A stretch of DNA of 64,000 bases, from positions 53,822,400 to 53,886,399 of the forward strand of contig CM042092.1 in NCBI GenBank assembly GCA_023512835.1. Reading direction: 5' to 3'. Every line of letters begins with the position of its first letter. The first letter of the stretch is position 1. The position numbers were made by a program, and so were the translations under genes. This DNA is from Taxillus chinensis (Eukaryota; Streptophyta; Magnoliopsida; Santalales; Loranthaceae). Shown piece after piece: positions 33,561 through 44,547 of the stretch. The notes beneath the pieces are model-generated. The model saw only the letters and a program-made list of their open reading frames with translations. It made no database searches and was not told the DNA's origin.

Positions 33561-33808
33561 GTCATAGACTCACAGAGTCGTAGACTTACAATTAATAGAG
33601 TGACAGAAAAGACCTAATCTAACTTGAACTCTAGCCTCGAAGACTCGAAGATATGTGAGTCGTAGACTCACAAAAATTAATACAGTAAAACCTGAAGCAA
33701 AATTCCACAACTTCTACAGGCTCTACCCAAAATCATTGAGTCACCAAACCTTCGAGGCACCCACCTTCGAGGCAAACGTGCAACCCTAAGTATACCCTAA
33801 GTATCCCA
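33561..33808. repeat. Degenerate GACTC/GAGTC tract, right part
   Basis: Continuation of the tract at 31300-31832 beyond the solo LTR. It runs into a new LTR start at 33809. Confidence 0.5.
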
Positions 33809-34450
33809 TGTAAAGACTCGTATTTGGGTAGTATTGAGAGATAGCCATTCTATGAGAATGCAACTATCTGGACGGTAACGTAGTCGTCGATGTAATGACT
33901 TGTGTTTTGGGATGTGTGGAGTTAGTCACAGTTTTACCTTTTTGAGTGGCAATTTTCTAGTTTTTGGGAAACTTCTACTCATAGACTTCAGGCAAATCAT
34001 TTTATTTACCAAATAGAGAATTTTTGACGAAAGAGGGCAGCCTAGGGAGGCAGAAATAGAGTGCACGTCATATGGAGCATTATGACGTGCAAGGATATTA
34101 TTGTATGCCTGCCTTCTACATGATTCAAGGAAGCTTGGGGTAGAATTTCACAGCATTTAGAGCTGCACGTCATATAGGGATATGACGTGCATTATGGCAT
34201 GCAGCCATATTTTTGTACCGTCACCTTGGTTTTGTTATTCTAATCATCTTTTCCCAAAGGACCATGTTGGAATTATGAGTATTTTGTCTCGTATGGATGC
34301 GAAAAGGTTGTAGCTTGTGCGATCAAAACTACGTCGTTTTGATGCTGGGTTTCACTTAATCAAAACTACGTCGTTTTGATGTCGTGGTGTTTATATAAAG
34401 GGGTTTAGGCTTAGGTTTAGGGTTCTTTGGTTTCTTTTGCCGTCGCAGCC

Positions 34451-34511
<61 letters not shown>

Positions 34512-35979
34512 CCTCTGGATCATTGCCATGGTGGTTCGCGTGGGTAGACGGTGTCTAGCGTGGAGGCAGGAGCAGAAGGACACTTGTAAGGTAGGGGTTC
34601 TGTCTTTCCTGGTCTATCCCGGGGTTAGGCCCTGTGTAGATGATTTACAGAGTTTCTATTATTGTTGCTATAATATTTATATATAAATTCATATAACTGT
34701 GACCTCCTATATGAATGTTGGCCTTCAATGGCGTTTTGGTGTGATTCTGACGTGGGGTGGTCTGTGCATGTTAAATGTTCGATAAAATGCCTGTGTGAAT
34801 ATGCCTAGTACGTGTTTGATAATATGCTTGTGTGGCTGGATTTGCGAGTTTGTAAATGTGTACATGCTAAGTGTTTATTTTTATGCCTGAGTGGCTGGGT
34901 TTGTGCATTTGTAAATGTGTGCACACTAAGTGTTTGGTTTTATGCCTAAGTGACCGAGGTGTATGCTGTGTGCTTGATTGCATGGTTGTTATCCCGAGAG
35001 GTTGTGGAAAACATTTGCCTAAAGAGGCGGTTAAATCACTTGCCTGAAGAGGTGGTTAAATCACTTGCCTGAAGAGGCAGTTAAATCACTTGCCTGAGAG
35101 GCGGTTAATTCATTGGCCTGAAGAGGTGGTTAAATCACTTGTTGAGAGGTGGTTAAAGTGTTAGCCCGTGTGGCCGGGGTTGAGGTTGTGCCCGTTTGTG
35201 TGGTGTGTTTCCTTGCTATTTGTTTCTGCCATGTCACTGCACTGGTACACGCTCTCATATAGATGATAGATGCATAGGATGGGTTGGAGAGACTTGATCC
35301 CTACTGAGCTGTGGTTGCTCACCCCTCCTATTGTGTTTGTTTTCTTTACAGGGACATACAAGCGTTAGGTGGGAACACCAAGGTGGAAGACTTTCTGCCT
35401 TGTGGCTTTGCTCCTTTTGTTATTTGAGTGTTTTGTCAAATGTTATGTTAAGAGACTATTGTAACTCCAAATGGAGATGATGTAATGGATTTTGGAATTT
35501 AATAAAGATAAGTGGTTTGCCTTTCGGTTATTTATTGTGGATTGTTATGAATGTGTTTGTTGTCCTGCTTGGATGTCGTACATCTACCCCTTGCTCACCG
35601 GGTGGGTAAAGGGGAGTCACGAACCGGTTTCCTCGGGTTGGAAATCCGGGGCGTGACAGTCGATGTGAGCATTTTGATAGTACTTTGGCCCAATTTCGAG
35701 TTGGAGCCCCAAGTGGCTCGATTGTTGACTTTCCAGGGTTTATTGGTTGATTTTGCGTTTGAGCGGTCATTCGAGGGTGATAATATCTGAATAGTGTTGT
35801 ATTCGTCATTTCGAGCGTTTTGACTGTAATTTGACTCAATTTGGAGTTCGGGACCTTGGAGGTCAATTATTGTATTGGAAGGTCAATTATTAACTGGGTC
35901 AATTAGTGGTCAATGATTGGCAGAAATATAAATAGAATGAAAAGAAAGATCTTTCATTTTATGCTATCACATTGGTGCG

Positions 35980-36033
<54 letters not shown>

Positions 36034-36540
36034 AAAGCTTGAAGCCTTGGTGATTTGGGGCGATTTGGGTTCGTGGAACTCAAAGAATCACTCCAGATAG
36101 GTGTCTTTAAATTTCTTATCTTGATTCTGTCTTTGGTATGCATGAATTTGTCATGATTTAATGAACCCTAGGTTTTGGGGGAAATCCAATTTTGGGTTAA
36201 ATCTAATGATTTAGCATAAGATCTGTGGTTAAGAACTGATTTATATCAGTTTTGATATGTGTTTATGTGATCTGGGGTTGTTTAATTGCATATTCCATGA
36301 GGGTTGAGAAGTCAACCATGGAAATCTGGATTTAGATCTAGATTTCTGGAAATCTGCAATTATATGCCTATTTCTGTTGTTACTGTGCGATTTAGAGGCG
36401 TTCAGGATGCGTTTTGAGGTAGATATTGTAGTCTGTTGCGTAAAACATGTGTTTGTGAGCGTCTGGGGGTCGCTGGGTTGATTCCAGACAAAGAACAGGC
36501 AAAAACAATGATGAATAGCACCCTGGGCAAACTATTGGGT
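33809..36540 (+). mobile_element. Interrupted LTR fragment of the element-2 family
   Basis: The LTR start TGTAAAGACTCG at 33809 runs to 33892, is interrupted by a solo LTR (33893-35658), and resumes at 35664 (tgtgagcattttgatagta...), matching 31833-32580 in order. It has a TATAAATA-like box near 35930 and a GA run (35983-36029). Similarity fades around 36510-36540, where a GAAGATCCG-type repeat replaces the usual minisatellite. No LTR end was found. Confidence 0.75.
33893..35658 (+). mobile_element. Solo LTR, Tekay element-1 type, with perfect target duplication
   Basis: TGTAATGACTTG to GGGGCGTGACA, flanked by GTCGA at 33888-33892 and 35659-35663. It contains two perfect palindromes (34063-34090 and 34164-34191), two ATCAAAAC/GTTTTGAT repeats (about 34322-34380), a TATATAAAG box near 34392, a GA run (34453-34508) and the 'ggttaaatcacttgcctga' minisatellite (about 35015-35160). 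Confidence 0.9.
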
Positions 36541-36790
36541 TGAAAGGACGAAGACCCGAAGATTTGGGTCGAATGGTCGAAGATTTTGGGTTGTAGGGTC
36601 ATAGGATTGAAGATCCATAGTCGTAGGGTTGAAGATCCGTAGACCCGTAGTCATAGGGTCGAAGATCCGTAGTCGAAGGTCGAAGGTCGCAGCTTCGAGT
36701 CTTCGAGTCGCAATCCCGCAGCTACGAGTCGCAGTTCTGCAACTTCGAGCCAGGCAGTTTTGCGGCTTCGAGCCAGTGCAACTCCACTGG
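36541..36790. repeat. Degenerate GAAGATCCGTAG/GTCGTAGGGTC tract
   Basis: Short phrases such as GTCGTAGGGTTGAAGATCCG and TTCGAGTC recur many times. It occupies the place where the sister LTR at 31833 has its GTGAACAGTG minisatellite. Confidence 0.6.
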
Positions 36791-37356
36791 ACTAGACCCA
36801 TTTACTTTGTAACCTTTAAGTCAAGTATTATATTGAAGTTACAATGTAAATAGCGAAATACCCCCCTTTTGGATTCAAAGAAAAATACTAGAAAATTAAA
36901 TTCTCACTCCTTCAAAATGTGAAAATTGAGATTTAGTGTAAAATCTCGGAAAAGTCCAGTTTTTTGTAGAGGTGAATTTTTGGAAAGTGGGGTTAGACAT
37001 CTCATAAAAATCCCAAAAATTCATATTATCTTAGTTATGATATGGAGACCTAATGCCGGGACTTTTTATTGCAAGAAAATAACTGCTACGAGTATCTTCT
37101 TCCTTGGTTAAGGTATGAGGATCGATTTGTGAAGACTGGCCTCAGTTATAAAGGGAGGTTTGTGGATCTACATGCCATACTGGTGTTAGTATGTTGGTTT
37201 GAGGATTTAGAGCCTTGGGCTCTATGACTTGTTAGTGTTCTTACCGTGAGGCTAAGGCCTGTGTTGAGCCATTGAGCTCGTGAGACATTGAGCCCGTGGA
37301 GCTAGGGCTGAGTGCCCTAAGCTGAGATCCTGTTGAGGATTGTGTTGAGCCGTTGA
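36791..37356. other. Unassigned DNA between LTR fragments
   Basis: No gene. From about 37080 on, phrases such as 'gtgaggctaaggcctgtg' and 'ttgagccattgagcccgtg' resemble the leader part of the Tekay LTRs, so it is probably another decayed LTR. Confidence 0.4.
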
Positions 37357-37808
37357 TGTAAAGACCCGTACCTATGGGAGGTTGAAAGTTAGGCTCCAAA
37401 TAGAGTTTGAAATATCTATTCGGCAGTGTGGCCTTAGCGTTAGCATTTTGAGTCATCATTATTGTTAATAAGTTGATTTTAATATTTTAAGCTATTATTA
37501 AATATTATTATGATTATTAAAATAATTATTTAAACATATTATGTTATTAGAATGGTAATATTATTGATATGATTATTTAAGTATTTGGGTTATTGTTATA
37601 ATTAATGTTACGACTGTTATTATTATTAGTATGTTTATTGAGTTTATTATCATTATTATGTGATTATTATTAATTCGAGTATTTAATGTTGAGACCTAAT
37701 TATTATTATAATATTGGTATTATTAATATAATTTAATAATACTTGCGATTAATTCTTATAATGAATTATTATTATTTTTGTTACTATTATTAATATTCCA
37801 ACTAATTC

Positions 37809-37851
<43 letters not shown>

Positions 37852-38533
37852 TCATGTTAATATAAATGGGGGAACCTAGGGTGAAACCCTAGGTCCGTTG
37901 TGCGTGCGTGGGACTTGGCAAGGGAAGAGCAGAGGGTTTGAAGCAGTTCTATTGATCCTTTGAAACTTGATCTGTAAAGACCCGTACCTAAGTGAGGTTG
38001 GAAGCTAGGTTCGAATAGAATTTGGAATATTTCTTCAACAGCATGGCCTTAGCATGGGCGTTGAGTTATTATTAATATTATTTTAATATTCGGAGTTCAT
38101 TAATATGCGTTATTATTATTATAATTATTTTAATGTTTTGGGTTTTCAATTATTATGACGTTAACATTATTAATATAATTATTTAAGTCTTGAATTATTA
38201 TTATTAATATTATTACTAATCTTACTATTATTATCATTATTATTAATATTAAATCAAAAAAATATATATATTGATAAGTATATAAAGGGAGTTTGGGTTA
38301 GAAACCTAGGTCAGATGTGCGTGCGTAGAGCTTGGCAAGGGAGGAACGTTGTGTTTGAAACCGTTGTGTTCTTCATCTCTCCAGTTTGAATCTAGGTAGG
38401 TGATTCTAGATCCTTAGTTTTTTATGCCATTTTGATAGTATGCAAGAAGATATATATATATCTACATATATATTCACGTTGATTATATATATATGAATCG
38501 ATATACAAGGCCAATCCTTTTCTCCCTCTTTGC
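37357..38533 (+). mobile_element. Two tandem LTR 5' portions, ~616-bp unit
   Basis: TGTAAAGACCCGTACCT occurs at 37357 and 37973. Both copies run through an ATT-rich zone, a TATA-like box (about 37858 and 38278), 'gaaacctagg'-type sequence and 'tgtgcgtgcgt...cttggcaaggga'. The first copy is cut off by the second; the second is cut by element 3 at 38533. This is either a partial tandem duplication or a nested insertion of close relatives. Confidence 0.7.
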
Positions 38534-39526
38534 TGTCACGCCCCGGATTTCCTACCCGAGGAAATCGGTACGTGACTCCCCTTGTACCCACACGGAGGGC
38601 AAAGGGGCTAGGGTGCAGACCCCGAATATAACATTTTAAACATCCACAACACATTCAAGAAAGTAATGTTCATAAAAGCAATCCACAAATCCAAACCAGT
38701 CTTTATTACAACAAAATCCTCTTTCCAATCCATCCCCACTGGGGTTACATCAATTCCCATAAAAATAACATAAATGGAAGACAGTAAAATCAATAAGGTC
38801 TTCCACCTTGGGGTCCCACCTAACGCCTGTATGTTCCTGAAAGAAAACATAACATAGAGGGAGGGGTGAGCAACCACAGCTCAGTAGGGATCATGTCTCC
38901 CCAATCCATCCCATGTCCCTAGCGTCTACATGAGTGTGTACAGGTGCAGTGTAGTGACAATAAAATATAAACAAGTTGTATTCCACATTCACATGGCACA
39001 CACATATCCACAGCCATACAGGCTTTGTAAGGACCCGTACCTTGAGTTAGTCAGTTTTGCCTCCTGAGTAGAGTTTTTCTAGATTTTGACCTCGTAAATG
39101 GACTCCAATGAATTCACGTGCAAAAGGAAAGATGCTTAGAATGGTGTCCTCTATCTACCACAGAAGTTTCAGGCCAAATGGACATGTATGTGAGGTGCAC
39201 GTGATATGGGTCCAATTCACGTGCAAGTGTAATTGTCTTCTAAATGATGCAAGGAGGCTAGGGGTGAAGTTTGAGAGCATTTGGAGTCCATATGGAGGTG
39301 CACGTGAATTGGGGAATTCACGTGCAAATTGGCATGCAGGCTTATTTTTGCATGGTTCCCTTGGTTTTGACATTCTAAGGAACTTTCTCCAAAGGACCAT
39401 GTTGAAATTCTGAGTATTTTGGCCTGTATGGGTGCGGAAAGGTGCTAACTTGTGAAATCAAAACTACGTCGTTTTGATGCTGGGATTCACTTAATCAAAA
39501 CTACGTCGTTTTGATGTTGTGTTGTC

Positions 39527-39534
39527 TATATAAG
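39527..39534 (+). promoter_or_regulatory. LTR TATA box with two upstream ACGT-centred inverted repeats
   Basis: TATATAAG lies 12 bp after the second of two 22-bp inverted repeats ATCAAAAC-TACGTC-GTTTTGAT, spaced 37 bp apart. The arrangement recurs in the solo LTRs at 33893 and 61469 and, reversed, in elements 1 and 3. Confidence 0.65.
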
Positions 39535-40142
39535 GAGGAGAAGCCCTCTATTTTAGGGTTAGGGTTTGTTGCTCCACCTGGCCGTCGCAGAGAGAGAGAG
39601 AGAGAGGGAAGGAGAGCTCCTGGTTGCCGCCGGGCGTCTTGCGTGGGTGGTCGGTGACTCGTGGGTGGACGGCGTTCGACGTGGGATCGGGACTTTCTTT
39701 GTGTTGTTGCGTTTTACTTGAGGTAGGGATTCTGTTCTTCCTAAGTCCTCCTCTGTCCTAGGGTCCTAGGGCAGAGTATGAGTTATATCTGTTATATTAT
39801 TTATATGTAAATTCATATAGGTGTGATCTCCTATATGAATGTTGGCCTTCAGTGGCGTTTTGGTGTGATTTCTGAGGTTGGGTGGTTAGTGCATGTTAAG
39901 TGTTTGATAAAATGTCAGTGTGGATATGCCTGTATGAATATTCCTGTGTGTATGCTCAGGACGTGTTTGAAATAATGCCTGTGAGGCTATGCATATTATG
40001 TGTTTGGAATACTCGCTGTGTGGCTGGGTTTGTGAGCCTGTGAATATATGCATGTTAAGTGTTCGACGTTATTCCCGTGTGACTAAGTATATTAAGTGTG
40101 ATGTTATGCCTGTATGGCCTTGTGTCTGCGTGTTTGCTTGTA

Positions 40143-40365
40143 CACCCGGTGGCCGTGGAAGCCCGGGACTGTTTTGTGGAACCCGGTGTTGTGGAAGCCC
40201 GGGCCCATTTTGTGGAACCCGGTGGGTGTGGAAGCCCGGGATTGTTTTGTGGAACCCGGTGGCCGTGGAAGCCCGGGACTGTTTTGTGGAACCCGGTGGT
40301 TGTGGAAGCCCAGGGACGTTCTTGAGACCCGGTGGCCGTGGAAGCCCGGGAGTGTTTATGTACCG
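40143..40365. repeat. GC-rich minisatellite, ~37-bp unit, six copies
   Basis: Units of the form CCCGGTGGCCGTGGAAGCCC followed by GGGACTGTTTTGTGGAA, with variation between copies. It produces Gly/Pro-rich open frames on both strands, which are not genes. Confidence 0.85.
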
Positions 40366-41844
40366 GTCCATGTATGATTGTGTTTCTTGTATAGCTTGTA
40401 ACTATATCTGGTGGAATAATTGTATCACGACACAAGCACTTGTACACGAGGCATGTAGATGTTAGGTGCATGGGATGGGTTGGGGAGACATGATCCCTAC
40501 GAGTGTGGTTGCTCACCCCTCCTACCATGTTGTTTTCTTTTCAGGAACCTACAGGCGTTAGGTGGGACCCCAAGGTGGAAGATCTTATTTATTTTATTGT
40601 TTATGTTATTTTATTATGGGAACTGATGTAACCCCAATGGGGATGGATTGAAAGGAAGACTTTGTATTAAAGACCGATTTGGTTTGTGGGTACTTGATGG
40701 ACTTTATTTTTCTTGAATGTTTTGTGTGTTTAAAATGTTCGGTTCTTGGTTTGTATCCTACCCCTTTGCCCTCCGTGTGGGTAAAAAGGGGAGTCACGTA
40801 CCGGTTTCCTCGGGTTGGAAATCCGGGGCGTGACAGGCTTAGCCATATAGGCTAACATATCCACGGCCACTAAGGCTTAGCCACACGGCTAACATATCCA
40901 CGGCCACTCAGGCTTAACCACACGGGCTAACATATCCACGGCCACTCAGGCTTAGCCACACGGGCTAACATATCCACGGCCATATAGGCTTAGCCACACA
41001 GGCTAACAGTTCCAGTCCCGGGCTTCCACAGCCACCGGGTTCCACAAACACAAGATACAAGGTCACACAGGCATTAAACCAAACACGTAGCATACACACT
41101 TTCACAGGCATAATACCAAACACTTAGTTCGCACAGCCCATCAGGCATAAAATCAAACACTTGACATGCAGAGTCTCACAGGTATTTTACCAAACGCTTA
41201 ACATGCATACATTCACAAACCAACAAACCCAGCCACACAGGCATATTATCAAACACATACTAGGCATATTCACACAGACATATCCACACAGGCATTTTAT
41301 CGAACACTTAATATGCACTCACCATCCAACACCAGAATACATCAAAAACCGCCATTGAAGGCCAACATCCATATAGGAGATCACACCTATATGGATTACA
41401 TATATATATATAAACAGGTATAACTCCATAATCTGCCCTAGAACCTTAGGATAGAGGAGGATTTAGGAAGAACAAAACCCCTACCTTGTATGTTCTCCTG
41501 CTCCCGCTTCCACGCAAGACTCTGACCACCCACGCAAAACGCTCCGGCAGCCACCAGAAGCTCTCCTTCCCTCTCTCTTTCTCTCTCTACGACGGCTGGT
41601 GGAGCAACAAACCCTAAACCTAAAACAGAGGGGCTTCTCCTCCTTATATAGACAACACAACATCAAAACGACGTAGTTTTGATTAAGTGAATCCCAGCAT
41701 CAAAACGACGTAGTTTTGATGGAACAAGCTATGACCTTCCCACATCCATACACACCAAAATATTCACAATTCCAACATGGTCCTTTGGGAAAAGATGATT
41801 AGAATGACAAAACCAAGGTAACCATGCAAAAACATGCCTGCACG

Positions 41845-42196
41845 CCAATTTGAATGCCAATTCCCCAATTGGCGTGCAGCTCCAAATGCACTCAAACTTC
41901 ACCCCAAGCCTCCTTGCATCTTGTAGAGGTCTGAGAAGCAAAAATATGCTTGCACGTGAAATGGGTGAATTCACGTGCAGCTCCAAATGCTCTGAAATTT
42001 CTGTGGTAGATAGAGGACCTCCAATTTGAACGCCAATTCCCCAATTGGCGTGCAGCTCCAAATGCACTCAAACTTCACCCCAAGCCTCCTTGCATCTTGT
42101 AGAGGTCTGAGAAGCAAAAATATGCTTGCACGTGAAATGGGTGAATTCACGTGCAGCTCCAAATGCTCTGAAATTTCTGTGGTAGATAGAGGACCT
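41845..42196. repeat. 176-bp tandem duplication in LTR
   Basis: 41845-42020 and 42021-42196 are nearly identical. The unit spans both palindromes of the LTR promoter region. The related LTR at 763-2622 has a single copy. Confidence 0.9.
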
Positions 42197-42449
42197 CATT
42201 CTAAGCAACTTTTGTTCTTGCACGCCAATTGTTTGAGGCCATCTACTATACCAAAAGTGAGCTCCAAAATCTGCCAAAATAGCTTAAAATCGCATGTATA
42301 TGCATAGCATCTTCCTAGGGCATAAATGTACGTTATCACTTGTCACATGCACCTCCCAAAAGTCCCCTCTTGGGCTCATCTCTTACCTCAAACTTGTGCA
42401 CCAACATCCAAGGTGTTTGTGGTTAACTTCTTACACACGGGTCATTACA

Positions 42450-42465
42450 TCCTCTCCCCCTTAAG
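42450..42465 (-). other. Polypurine tract of element 3
   Basis: CTTAAGGGGGAGAGGA on the minus strand, directly before the 3' LTR and just after a 'gaggacaaaaagt' block. Confidence 0.88.
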
Positions 42466-42771
42466 ACTTTTTGTCCTCAAAAAGAAATGATATACGAGGA
42501 AAACAAACACAAGCTATGCATTTGCCACACGGCGAGCCACAACACCCAAATGGGTCATACACCGCGCATAACACATAACAGCATATAACAAGGTACCACC
42601 ATAATCCATAACAACACATATCCGCATGTCACAAATACACATCTCAAAACACATCACAAATATGAACACATGTCTAAAAGACAAAACAAATACACCAAAT
42701 CATACACAACTAATACAAGAAAACACATCACTATCCCTTGGCCAACAACCACCAATGACCACCTCCCACGC
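42466..42771 (-). other. 3' untranslated part of element 3
   Basis: Between the pol stop and the polypurine tract. It is non-coding, with scattered 'aacacatcacaaatat' phrases. Confidence 0.5.
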
Positions 42772-43605
42772 TTAAGATTGTTCGTCCTCGAACAATTTTG
42801 GGTGCTGCTCACGCATCACGGACTCACGTTCCCATGTCTCCTCCTCAATGCCACGGTGCTGCCACAACACGCGAACCAAAGGAATAGCACGACCACACAA
42901 AAGCTTCTCTCGCCGATCTAGGATACGGATAGGGGCCTCAACAACGGACATGTCATCCTCAATGTCCAATGTCCCCCAATCGATCACATGAGTGGGGTCA
43001 GGGTGATACTTCCGCAACTGGGACACGTGGAATACATTGTGCACTCGACTCAGCCGCGGTGGTAACGCTAACCGGTAGGCCACAGGCCCCACACGATCCA
43101 GAATCTCAAAAGGACCAATAAACCGCGAAGATAGCTTGGAACCTCGCCCAAACCGTCGATGTCCATGACGTGGAGAAACACGAAGAAACACATGATCACC
43201 AACAGAAAACTCCAAAGGTCGCCGCCGCTGATCCGCATAAGATTTCTGCCGATTTTGAGCTGATAACAACCGCTGACGAATCAACTTAACCTTCTCGGTA
43301 GCCTCTTGAACCAACTGTGGTCCCAAGAGAGCTGTCTCCCCCACCTCGGTCCAACACAAAGGTGATCGACACGGCCGCCCATACAACGCCTCAAAAGGAG
43401 CCATCCCAATGGATGCCTGATAACTGTTGTTGTAGGCAAACTCCACCAAAGGAAGGTGAGTCGCCCACGAACCCCCAAAATCTAACACACAGGCCCGTAA
43501 CATGTCCTCCAAAGTCTGATTCGTCCTCTCTGTCTAGCCGTCAGTCTCAGGGTGAAAGGCTGTACTCAAGTGAAGTTTAGTCCCTATAGCCTCCTGCAAA
43601 CCTGC
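42772..43605 (-). pseudogene. Integrase C-terminal part and chromodomain of element 3
   Basis: Minus-strand frame 43512-42772 continues the integrase core (EDMLRACVLDFGGSWATHLP, ASIGMAPFEALYGRPCRSP), then the GPF/Y module (FIGPFEILDRVGPVAYRLALP, RVHNVFHVSQLRKY). It ends in a chromodomain (ILDRREKLL, IPLVRVLWQHRGIEEETWERE), which targets integration to heterochromatin in this lineage. Between 43605 and 43513 two in-frame stops replace codons that are Trp and Gln in relatives (SRF-stop-AGL and DG-stop-TERTN). Both are single transitions. Confidence 0.9.
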
Positions 43606-44547
43606 CTAGAAACGGGAAGTGAACCTCGAATCCTGGTCAGAGACAACCGATGATGGTACTCCATGTAGTCTCACAATCTCATTCATGTATAGATGACTCA
43701 AGGTCCCAATAGAGTCCCGCTCGCGAACAGCCAGGAAATGGGCCGACTTTGTGAGTCGATCCACAATCACCCAAATCATATCTTTCCTCCCCGTGGTGGG
43801 TGGAAGACCAGTCACAAAATCCATCGCTATATGGTCCCACTTCCACTCCGCTATGGGCAAGGGCTGTAACATGCCCGCCGGCCGCTGATGCTCAGCCTTC
43901 ACCTGCTGACACGTGAGGCACCGCAAAACAAAAGCAGCCACATCGCGTTTCATCCCAGGCCACCAAAAATGTCCTCGAAGCGCATGGTACATCTTCGTAC
44001 CCCTTGGATGCACAACAACTCTAAACTGGTGGAACTCCCTCATCACCTCATCCCTGAGGGAAGAAGCCACTACCAATCGCCCCTGAAAAGATAACTCATG
44101 CTCAGGACCCTCTGTCCAGTCCTCAGATAGCTCCCCAGCCTCAATACGAGCACGGAGAACCTCACACTCAATGTCACCCAACTGTTCCTCCCGGACGCGC
44201 TGGTACAACTCAGGCACAACCACCAAAGGACTCAGGACTGTCCCACCATCACGAACAACAGGCTGCAGCTGCAACATCGCCAACTGCTCCATCATCTTCC
44301 ACTCTCTCACGGCCACCTTAGCTTTCCCTTTTCTGCTCAACACGTCAGCCACAACATTACCCTTGCCTGGGGTATAGGCAAGAGTAAAGTCAAAGGTCTG
44401 CAAATACTCCACCCATCTCCTCTGCCTCAAATTCAAGTCCTTCTGAGTAAAGATGTACTGAAGGCTCTTGTAATCTGAGAACACCACGAACTTCTCCCCC
44501 ATAAGGTAATGTTGCCAACTCTTCAGGGCGAAGATGACAGCCGCCAA
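43606..44547 (-). pseudogene. RNase H and integrase N-terminal/core of element 3
   Basis: Contains RNase H blocks ([57 protein letters not shown]), then the HHCC zinc finger (H-x6-H in HQFRVVVH, C-x2-C in CLTCQQVK) and the integrase core with the first two catalytic Asp residues (MDFVTGLPP and VSDQDSRF). A frameshift near 44547 separates it from the reverse transcriptase. Confidence 0.92.

Larger units (their letters stand above)
39026..40835 (+). mobile_element. Solo LTR inside the 3' LTR of element 3
   Basis: TGTAAGGACCCGTACC to GGGGCGTGACA, flanked by GGCTT at 39021-39025 and 40836-40840. It contains a perfect 12-bp-stem palindrome (39299-39326), two ATCAAAAC/GTTTTGAT repeats (39457-39478 and 39494-39515), TATATAAG (39527-39534), a GA run (39590-39605) and a GC-rich minisatellite (40143-40365). 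Confidence 0.92.
38534..42449 (-). mobile_element. 3' LTR of element 3, split by a solo LTR
   Basis: Parts at 38534-39025 and 40836-42449. On the minus strand it starts TGTAATGACCCGTG at 42449 and ends GGGGCGTGACA at 38534. It contains a repeated 'ggctaacatatccacggcca' unit (about 40837-41012), a GA/CT-rich tract (41567-41588), two ATCAAAAC-type inverted repeats (about 41662-41720) and a 176-bp tandem duplication (41845-42020 and 42021-42196) that doubles its palindrome region. Confidence 0.88.

Noticed and set aside
40055..40528. Overlapping Gly/Pro-rich frames on both strands (up to 158 codons)
   Set aside because: All are translations of the CCCGG minisatellite in a solo LTR; a 37-bp period keeps several frames open at once.
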